From positions 4,278 to 68,277 of the forward strand of contig JBAUWF010000035.1 in the NCBI GenBank assembly GCA_049583635.1: 64,000 bases of DNA, in the 5' to 3' direction. The position numbers were made by a program, and so were the translations under genes. This stretch comes from Dokdonella_A sp049583635 (GTDB lineage: Bacteria; Pseudomonadota; Gammaproteobacteria; Xanthomonadales; Rhodanobacteraceae). Shown in pieces: positions 8,584 to 14,972 of this stretch. Position 1 is the first letter of the stretch. The number at the start of each line of letters is the position of its first letter. The notes under the pieces were generated by a model. The model searched no databases. It was not told where the DNA came from and worked only from the letters and a program-made list of their open reading frames with translations.

Positions 8584-9494
8584 TTGCCCGCCGGTGTCCG
8601 TGCGGCGAGCAGGCGATCGATAGTATCGTCGTAGAGGGAGAAGAGATCCTTGGCCGCATCGTCGCCACCGACGGTGAACGGCAACGTCACCGCAGGCACG
8701 CCGGTGCGCTCGGCGAGCCAGTCACCGGCCTTGGGATCCTGATAGGCCGCACTCACAATCGCCAGGGTATTGGAGGACTTGGTGATGTCGATGAGGCTGG
8801 AAAGATGGGCGCTGGTCGGCGGTACGCCGGGTTTGGGTTCGAGCGCGCCGACCTGGTGCATGCCGAGCCAGCCTTCCAGATAGACCCAGGCTTCGTGATG
8901 CACGATCAGGTTGCGGCCCTTTAGTGGCGCAGCCTGGGATTCCCAGCGTTTGATTGCGGCCATCCAGCGTGCCGAGAAATCCGCGAGAAGCTGCTGATAC
9001 TTCGTCGCGTTGCCGCCATCGAGCTCGATCAGTCGCGCGTCGAGCGCCCTGGCGACCGCCAGCATGCGATACGGATCCATCTGGATATGCGGATTGCCGT
9101 CGGGATGGATATCGCCGTTGGCGCGATCGAGTTGGCTCGGTTTGCCGAGCAAGGTCACTTGAGCGTCGGCCATGAAGTAGCCGGCGCCGGCCGTGACCTT
9201 GTTGTTGCCGGCCTGGCGCAGCAGTTGTGGCAGCCAGCCGATCTCGAGTTCCGCACCGGTACACACGACGAGATCGGCGCGACGCACCTTGGCGATCAAG
9301 CTCGGACGCGCTTCCACCACGTGTGGATCCTGCAGCGCGTTGGTGCCGACATCGACATGGATCACGTCGCCGCCAAGCTCATCGAGCATTGCGCCCCACT
9401 CGGGTTCGCAGGCAAACACACGGAGCTCGGCATGCGCCGGCCGTGCGCCGAATGCAGCGAGCAGGGCGATACTGAAAAACAGGATTCGATTCAT
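8580..9494 (-). CDS. znuA: Zinc ABC transporter substrate-binding protein (ZnuA-like)
   Basis: 304 residues from the ATG at 9494; longer in-frame starts lie inside the preceding porin gene. A cleavable signal peptide (MNRILFFSIALLAAFGARPAHA) precedes a cluster A-I/TroA fold. Likely metal ligands are the histidines in DPHVVEARPS, GNPHIQMDP and VHHEAWVYLEGW, plus an acidic residue in TVGGDDAAKD. The histidine-rich loop typical of enterobacterial ZnuA is absent. The protein captures the metal in the periplasm and passes it to the permease encoded next. It begins 12 bases after the porin stop. Zn2+ versus Mn2+ cannot be settled from sequence alone. Confidence 0.88.
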   Translation of the reverse strand: MNRILFFSIALLAAFGARPAHAELRVFACEPEWGAMLDELGGDVIHVDVGTNALQDPHVVEARPSLIAKVRRADLVVCTGAELEIGWLPQLLRQAGNNKVTAGAGYFMADAQVTLLGKPSQLDRANGDIHPDGNPHIQMDPYRMLAVARALDARLIELDGGNATKYQQLLADFSARWMAAIKRWESQAAPLKGRNLIVHHEAWVYLEGWLGMHQVGALEPKPGVPPTSAHLSSLIDITKSSNTLAIVSAAYQDPKAGDWLAERTGVPAVTLPFTVGGDDAAKDLFSLYDDTIDRLLAARTPAGK

Positions 9495-9505
9495 GGCCGA
9501 CATCT

Positions 9506-10897
9506 CTAGAATTTGTGCGCGCCATGCGCGCCGAGTGCGGTCTGGTATTGCACGACCACGGTATTGTCGGTGGGTTTGTCGTGGCTCACCTGCAACCGCA
9601 CCAGACTGAACTCGCTGTTGTGCCAAGTCAGCATCAGCGTGTTGCGCACCGGGTCGAACGCACTCGCATAAGGTCCGCTTTCATCGGCTCCCCACAGCTT
9701 GTCGTAGCGATAACCGGCTTCCCAGGTCCGGTTGAAGCGATACACGCTTTCGACGTAGAACCCGCGGCGAGTCCCGACCCATGGCTGGCTGAGAAGGCTG
9801 TCGAGCGGATCGACATCGGCGGCGGCCGTGTAAGTCCCGAACGGTGGATCGTAGCGACCGTCGCGTCGATCGATCAGGTATTCGCCGCGCAGAAGCAGAC
9901 CGCCGTCCTTGAAGTTGCCGTGCGGCGACCATTTCCAGGTGCCGTCAGCGAGGTACACCTTGTTGTTGCCGCTGAAGCCATCCTCGGCACCGTGGGTATT
10001 TGCCTGCAGCACCGACAGGCCGGCGAACCACGCGTTCTGGATACCGACATCGCCACCCGTGTGCAGGTAAACCGTATGGGCACCGACGCCGCCGTTGGAT
10101 GCGCCGGCGGTCGGATAGTTTTGTCCGCGAAACGCTTCGGTGCCGAATTGCAGGAACAGGTCGGTCGGCGCGACCCATTGCAACTGCACACCGTCGTCCC
10201 CGTATTGGTTGCCGAGAAACGCCTGATACGCGAGTGGCCGCACGCTGAAGAAATCGGTATGCGTGTGATGGCTGTTGAGATAACCGATATTGGAATAGAA
10301 ACGACCGACACGCGCACCGAAACCGTTCGGCAACGCGGTCGTGTCAATGAATGCCTCCTCGACGCCGATGTGGTCCTCGCCATCTTCGGTCGACGCGGTC
10401 ACGGTCAACTGGCCATAGAACTTGTCGTCAATGTTTGCTGCCAGCGACACCTCGCTCTCGCCGAGCGACAAGCCCTGCGGCAACGGACCCCCCTCTCCCA
10501 CGATCGGAAAGCCCGGACGCAGATAGCTGTTGCCCTCGTTCGAGTGACGCGTGTAGAACCCGTTGAGGATTACGGCGATCGCCGGATTGAATGCGTTGCC
10601 GGTGCCGATGCCGGAACCTTGCGGCGCCTCCGAGGCCGGCACGGAAACTGAGGCGACTTCAGACTGCGCCCGGTCGGCCTTGAGCTTCGCGAGTTCCGCC
10701 TGGGCGGCTTGCGCGGCGGCAAGCGCGGCCGCCGCTTGTGCGCGCAGTTTCTCGCTGTTCGCCTCGAGCGCCTCGATGCGTGCGGCAAGTGCCTGGATCG
10801 TCGTGTCGCCGTTGACTGGCAGCTGGGCCGACATGGCGGGAGCCGTAGCAGCGGCAACTACCGTCATCAGGCAAAGGCTCGCTGCACGTCTTGGCAT
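9506..10897 (-). CDS. Coiled-coil outer-membrane porin of the zinc operon
   Basis: 463 residues: signal peptide (about residues 1-24), an alanine/glutamate-rich coiled coil (about 33-76, starting IQALAARIEALEAN), a Pro/Ser linker, then a beta-barrel-like region of alternating aromatic strands ending in Phe (HKF), the usual BAM recognition residue. This plan resembles trimeric porins such as OprP/OprO. It is first in an operon with znuA and znuB and has a candidate Zur box just upstream of its start, so zinc-responsive passage of metal across the outer membrane is the natural inference. No TonB box or plug domain is seen, which argues against a TonB receptor. Confidence 0.75.
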   Translation of the reverse strand: MPRRAASLCLMTVVAAATAPAMSAQLPVNGDTTIQALAARIEALEANSEKLRAQAAAALAAAQAAQAELAKLKADRAQSEVASVSVPASEAPQGSGIGTGNAFNPAIAVILNGFYTRHSNEGNSYLRPGFPIVGEGGPLPQGLSLGESEVSLAANIDDKFYGQLTVTASTEDGEDHIGVEEAFIDTTALPNGFGARVGRFYSNIGYLNSHHTHTDFFSVRPLAYQAFLGNQYGDDGVQLQWVAPTDLFLQFGTEAFRGQNYPTAGASNGGVGAHTVYLHTGGDVGIQNAWFAGLSVLQANTHGAEDGFSGNNKVYLADGTWKWSPHGNFKDGGLLLRGEYLIDRRDGRYDPPFGTYTAAADVDPLDSLLSQPWVGTRRGFYVESVYRFNRTWEAGYRYDKLWGADESGPYASAFDPVRNTLMLTWHNSEFSLVRLQVSHDKPTDNTVVVQYQTALGAHGAHKF

Positions 10898-10920
10898 CAG
10901 GTTGTCCCACCCGGCACTCA

Positions 10921-10943
10921 GAAACGGGATGATATAACGTAAC
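10921..10943 (-). promoter_or_regulatory. Candidate Zur box upstream of the porin-znuA-znuB operon
   Basis: The 23 bases from 10921 to 10943 align with the gammaproteobacterial Zur consensus (GAAATGTTATA-n-TATAACATTTC). The right half TATAACGTAAC matches 8 of 11 positions; the left half GAAACGGGATG matches 7 of 11. It lies 24-46 bp upstream of the porin ATG, where Zur binding would block transcription. The match is imperfect, so this is a candidate. Confidence 0.45.
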
Positions 10944-11008
10944 CAACAAGACGGTCAATGGAAATCATGTCCCGATGTTGGCAGCTTCTTCACCCGTAGA
11001 ATCGAACC

Positions 11009-11929
11009 ATGACTGTCGCCTTGTTCACGCATCCGGCCTGCTTGGATCACAATCCCGGCGTCGGGCATCCGGAAAGTCCGGCGCGACTTGCCGCCGTTCT
11101 GCAATCGCTGGACGCGCCGCGATTTTCGGCGATCGAACGGTTGGCGGCGCCGCGCGCAACGCTTGAGCAGCTCGCGCACGCGCACGCCCGCACACTCATC
11201 GACGACGTGCTGGACAATGCGCCGGCCGAAGGTCTGCGCCGACTTGACGCCGACACGTTGATGTCACCGGCATCCGCCGAAGCCGCGTTGCGTGCAGCCG
11301 GAGCAGTCTGCGCAGCAGTCGACGCCGTGCTCGACGGCGATGTCGAGCGCGCTTTCTGCGCCGTGCGGCCACCAGGCCATCATGCGACGCGCGATACCGC
11401 GATGGGATTCTGCCTGTTCAACAACGTCGCGGTCGGCGCGGCGCACGCACTCTCAATGCATCGGCTCGAACGCGTCGCAATCGTCGATTTCGATGTGCAT
11501 CACGGCAACGGTACACAGGACATATTCTGGTCCGATGTGCGCGTGCTGTATGCCTCGTCGCATCAGTGGCCGCTGTATCCGGGAACCGGCGCAGTCGACG
11601 AGCGTGGCGCCGGCAACATCGTCAACGCACCTCTGGCGCCCGGTGCCGGCTCGGCCGAGTTCCGCACCGCCTACGACCGAATCATTCTTCCCGCGCTCGA
11701 CACGTTCGCGCCGCAACTGGTCTTGATCTCGGCCGGATTCGACGCGCACCGCCTCGATCCGCTGGCCGGTCTCAATCTCGAGGCGGCGGACTATGCCTGG
11801 GTCACCGAGCGTCTGGTCGAAATCGCCGAACGTCATGCACAAGGCCGCGTGGTATCGAGCCTCGAAGGCGGATACAGCCTCGATGCTCTGCGCTCAGCGA
11901 GCGAGGCGCACGTCGCGGCGCTTTTGTAG
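11009..11929 (+). CDS. Histone deacetylase family protein (class II-like amidohydrolase)
   Basis: 306 residues, the usual size for bacterial HDAC-like proteins (acetoin-utilisation AcuC or acetylpolyamine amidohydrolase relatives). It has the catalytic histidine pair in PPGHHATRDTAMGFC, zinc ligands in VDFDVHHGNGTQD, and the third ligand in SAGFDAHRLDP. It hydrolyses an N-acetyl group from lysine or a small amine; the substrate is unknown. The stop TAG (11927-11929) is formed by the first bases of a palindromic element, and the 3' 134 bases are repeated downstream, so the present C-terminus may have been fixed by insertion of that element. Divergent from the porin operon. Confidence 0.88.
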   Translation: MTVALFTHPACLDHNPGVGHPESPARLAAVLQSLDAPRFSAIERLAAPRATLEQLAHAHARTLIDDVLDNAPAEGLRRLDADTLMSPASAEAALRAAGAVCAAVDAVLDGDVERAFCAVRPPGHHATRDTAMGFCLFNNVAVGAAHALSMHRLERVAIVDFDVHHGNGTQDIFWSDVRVLYASSHQWPLYPGTGAVDERGAGNIVNAPLAPGAGSAEFRTAYDRIILPALDTFAPQLVLISAGFDAHRLDPLAGLNLEAADYAWVTERLVEIAERHAQGRVVSSLEGGYSLDALRSASEAHVAALL

Positions 11930-11930
11930 G

Positions 11931-11998
11931 TTGGGTTGGGCGTGGCGAAACCCATGCCGTTGGCCTGACAGCGATGGGTATCGCTACGCTCAACCCAT
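11931..11998. repeat. Palindromic REP-like element, copy 1
   Basis: Two imperfectly complementary 25-base arms (11931-11955 and 11974-11998; core GGGTTG-GCG-GCGAAACCC) around an 18-base loop can fold into a long hairpin directly after the HDAC-family stop codon. Similar GAGCG-AGCGAAACCCAT palindromes are common intergenic repeats in proteobacteria. It could also end transcription between the convergent HDAC-like and murD2 genes. Confidence 0.75.
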
Positions 11999-12148
11999 CC
12001 TGCGAGGCCAATGCCTGGGTCACCGAGCGTCTGGTCGAAATCGCCGAACGTCATGCACAAGGCCGCGTGGTATCGAGCCTCGAAGGCGGATACGGCCTCG
12101 ATGCTCTGCGCTGTTCGAGCGAGGCGCACGTCGCGGCGCTTTTGAAGG

Positions 12149-12217
12149 ATGGGTTGAGCGTAGCGAAACCCATGCAGTTGGGCCTGACGGCGATGGGTAT
12201 CGCTACGCTCAACCCAT
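12149..12217. repeat. Palindromic REP-like element, copy 2
   Basis: Arms 12149-12173 and 12193-12217 are complementary at all but one of 25 positions (arm 1 has GCGAAACCC where the complement of arm 2 has GCGATACCC), with a 19-base loop. It is better matched than copy 1 and lies 37 bp from the murD2 stop codon. Confidence 0.8.
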
Positions 12218-12253
12218 CCTACGAAGGGCATCACAACAAACCGCGCGCTTGTG

Positions 12254-13642
12254 TCAGGCGATACCGAGCCCGCGTATCTCGCCGATCGTGTCTGCATCGA
12301 AACCGGCCAGCGTCGCGAACGTGCGGCCGCGTTCGACGTAATCGCGAAACGCATCGAAGCTCGGCGCACCTGGCGACAACAACACGGTACCGCCGTGGTT
12401 GGTTTGCGTACGCGCCATCGACACCGCGTCGGCCAGCGAGCCACATGGCTCGAGCTGGAACGGCAGGGCGCCGCGCGATCGGAGCAAGGCGGCGATGCGT
12501 GGTCCGCTCGCGCCCATCGTCACGATCGCATGCGGTGGTGCACGCATGACCGCATCGACAAATTCGCTCCAGTCGAGGCCGCGGTCATGGCCACCGACCA
12601 GCAACGTCGTGACTTCGCGCCTCGGGACGCTGGCCAGCGCTTCGAGGCTCGCCCGCGGTGTCGTCGCAATACTATCATCGATCCAGTTCAACCCGTCGCG
12701 CGGGCCGAGCATTTGCAGGCGATGCGGCAAGGGTCGAAACGTCGCGATGTGTCGCGCGGCGGCTAGCGCGTCATCGCCGGCTGCCTCGAGCGCGGCCAAC
12801 GCGGCACACAGATTCAGCGCATTGTGCGCACCCGGCAATGGCACGTCATCGACCTCAAGCACACGCAGATCGCCACGGAAAATGGCGCCTTTACGCACGT
12901 GCCAGCCATGCTCGGCACCGAACCGGCAAATATCCGGTGAGGCATTGCCTGCCTCGACCGCATCAACCTCGATGCGCGCCAGAATGTCGGGTTGCTTCGC
13001 GTTGACGACAAGCCGGACGGCACGCACCGCGATTGCGAGCTTGTCGGCCAGGTAACGTTCGCGCGAGCCGTGCCAGTCGAGATGGTCCTCGTACACGTTG
13101 GTGATCACGCCGACGGCGACGCGACCGGCCGCGCGCGTCTGGAAGCTCGAGAGTTCAATAACCCACCAGTCCGGCGCGAGCGGCGGATCGAGCAGCTCAA
13201 GCAGCGGCAGGCCGATGTTGCCGGCCAGCGCGACGCGATGCCTGCGCGCGCGCAGCAGATGGGCGATCAACGCGCTGACCGTGCTCTTGCCCTTGGTGCC
13301 CGTCACCGCGATCACGCGCGCCTCGGGATGTTCGGCGAACCACAAGGCAGTGCCCGAGGTGAAGCGCGTGCCGTCACGCTCGGCGGCGGTGATTTCCGGC
13401 CGGTACGCGCTGATGCCCGGCGACTTGATCACGATATCGAAAGCCGCCAGCTTGGCGGCATCGGGCGCGGTCGTGATCAGCGTCGCGTCGATTTCGGCAT
13501 GCTCCGCTGCCTCGTTCGCGCTGCAGAACACCGTCACCGGCAATGTCGGGAGGCGGGTACCGAGCGCAGCGAGCGCAGCGCGCCCCTCGCGGCCGAGGCC
13601 CCAGATCGCCACCCGGCAACCGGCGAGTTCAGCAATGCGCAT
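12254..13642 (-). CDS. murD2: MurD2: UDP-MurNAc-L-Ala L-glutamate ligase
   Basis: 462 residues of the Mur ligase family: N-terminal Rossmann region (VAIWGLGREGRAAL), central ATPase with P-loop VTGTKGKSTVSAL near residue 111, ITNVYEDHLDWH, and a C-terminal ligase domain with HDRGLDWSEF. It is encoded directly after murL, overlapping it by 14 bp. In Xanthomonas this pairing defines MurD2, which attaches L-glutamate, rather than D-glutamate, to UDP-MurNAc-L-Ala; MurL then inverts the residue. Sequence alone does not prove L-Glu specificity, but the murL partner makes it the best reading. A classical MurD is the alternative; the usual dcw-cluster neighbours of murD are absent. Confidence 0.87.
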   Translation of the reverse strand: MRIAELAGCRVAIWGLGREGRAALAALGTRLPTLPVTVFCSANEAAEHAEIDATLITTAPDAAKLAAFDIVIKSPGISAYRPEITAAERDGTRFTSGTALWFAEHPEARVIAVTGTKGKSTVSALIAHLLRARRHRVALAGNIGLPLLELLDPPLAPDWWVIELSSFQTRAAGRVAVGVITNVYEDHLDWHGSRERYLADKLAIAVRAVRLVVNAKQPDILARIEVDAVEAGNASPDICRFGAEHGWHVRKGAIFRGDLRVLEVDDVPLPGAHNALNLCAALAALEAAGDDALAAARHIATFRPLPHRLQMLGPRDGLNWIDDSIATTPRASLEALASVPRREVTTLLVGGHDRGLDWSEFVDAVMRAPPHAIVTMGASGPRIAALLRSRGALPFQLEPCGSLADAVSMARTQTNHGGTVLLSPGAPSFDAFRDYVERGRTFATLAGFDADTIGEIRGLGIA

Positions 13643-14972
13643 GGACTGTCGATCGCAGCCGATCGGGGATCAGATCGGGCCCGTCCGGCACCAGCAACGC
13701 GGCCAGATCGAGTGCGTCGAGATCGAGCTGCGGCGCGATGACTTCGGCGAAGCGCGCAATGATCGCATCCTCGCGCCATTCGGGTCGTTTGCTGAGTGCG
13801 AACATCGCCGCGCGTGATTCGCGCCCCTCGCCAACGCATTCGAACGGCTTGTGCAGGCGGTATTCGAGCAAGGCGTCGAAGGCATCGGTCAGGGTCGCGT
13901 CATCGAGCAGATTGCGCCCGAAGATCGCAAGCAGCCGCGGCTTGGGCATGAACGGCGCAAGGGCGAGAAACACGAAATGGCACTTCGGGCAGTGGCCGCA
14001 CCAACGGTCGACCGGACGCGGGCCGAGCAGTCGGAAGTTTCGATTGCAGCTCGAAAACGCATCGTCATATCCCGCATTGCGCGCGAAGCGCGCGGCCACC
14101 GCGAGTTCGGAAAGCGGACGCAGCAACGAGAAATATTCGAGCTCGGCAGCGACACGCGATTTCACCAGATCATGAAAACACTGCTCGAATTCCCAACCCT
14201 TGCTCCATTGATGATTGACCGCCTGTCCGTCGTATTCGAGTGTGGCGCTGGAGGCCGAACGCTCATTGGAAAACGCGATGGCGTCGAAGCCATACAGCAC
14301 GGCAGCGACGACGAGGATCACCGAATTGATCGCGGTCACCGGAATATGGCCATTGTAGGCGCCGATGCGGTTGTATTCGAACAGGATCGGTGACAGTTCG
14401 CGACCGATGTTGAGCATCCGAAGCCCGGTACGCGCGGCGCACGCGGCGATCAGGGGCGAGTTGCCGATCCAGACCGCCGTGGCTGGCTCCCCGGCCTGCT
14501 TAAGCAGTTCGATACTGACCAGCGAATCCTTGCCGCCGCCGATTGGAACAAGCGTGCGTCGATCGAGTGCCCGGTGCTGCTCCGCCGCCGGGGAACCGCA
14601 TGCGTGCCCACTCGGAAACCGGATGCGTCCGCGCAGATCCAGATTGTTGTGGAATGCGAACTCACCGAGGCCATGCAGATACAGCGCATCGAGGAGTCGG
14701 GCAACCTGCGAATCGGGAGCTTCGCCTTCGACGACGATGTCCGCCGGCACACCCGCCTTGTAGTAGCTGATGCCCGCGATCAAATGCAGCAGGGACAAAG
14801 CGGCTTCGAACGACGCGCGACGGTCCGACCGTGGTCGGGGCGCGTCCGGAAACGTGATGCACTCGATCAGTTCCGGACCGTCATCGAACGCATAGACGAG
14901 TTCTGCGACATTGTCCTTGTAGCTTCGGCGGACGAAGCGAAACGCGCGCGCAGCCTTCGGATCACTGATCAT
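13629..14972 (-). CDS. murL: MurL: UDP-MurNAc-L-Ala-L-Glu epimerase
   Basis: 447 residues, the length of Xanthomonas MurL. It has a PP-loop-like nucleotide motif PIGGGKDSLVS near residues 142-152, the SNERSASSAT segment, and a cysteine cluster (CNRNF, then WCGHCPKCHFVF) near residues 310-328 that may bind metal. MurL uses ATP and Mg2+ to epimerise the terminal L-glutamate of UDP-MurNAc-L-Ala-L-Glu to D-glutamate, replacing glutamate racemase. Its ATG overlaps the lysAC stop by 4 bp and its 3' end overlaps murD2, indicating one coupled transcript. Such organisms often lack MurI; that lies outside the window. Confidence 0.9.
   Translation of the reverse strand: MISDPKAARAFRFVRRSYKDNVAELVYAFDDGPELIECITFPDAPRPRSDRRASFEAALSLLHLIAGISYYKAGVPADIVVEGEAPDSQVARLLDALYLHGLGEFAFHNNLDLRGRIRFPSGHACGSPAAEQHRALDRRTLVPIGGGKDSLVSIELLKQAGEPATAVWIGNSPLIAACAARTGLRMLNIGRELSPILFEYNRIGAYNGHIPVTAINSVILVVAAVLYGFDAIAFSNERSASSATLEYDGQAVNHQWSKGWEFEQCFHDLVKSRVAAELEYFSLLRPLSELAVAARFARNAGYDDAFSSCNRNFRLLGPRPVDRWCGHCPKCHFVFLALAPFMPKPRLLAIFGRNLLDDATLTDAFDALLEYRLHKPFECVGEGRESRAAMFALSKRPEWREDAIIARFAEVIAPQLDLDALDLAALLVPDGPDLIPDRLRSTVHAHC

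Larger units (their letters stand above)
11793..12228. repeat. Tandem duplication (~218 bp) of hydrolase 3' end plus palindromic element
   Basis: Unit 1 (11793-12010) begins in the HDAC-family gene and ends after the palindrome; unit 2 (12011 to ~12228) repeats it. Over the 134 bases before the stop I count four substitutions, three of them adjacent; the stop TAG of unit 1 is AAG in unit 2. A one-base insertion sits inside the palindrome loop of unit 2. Unit 2 is a non-functional C-terminal gene fragment without its own start. Confidence 0.9.
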
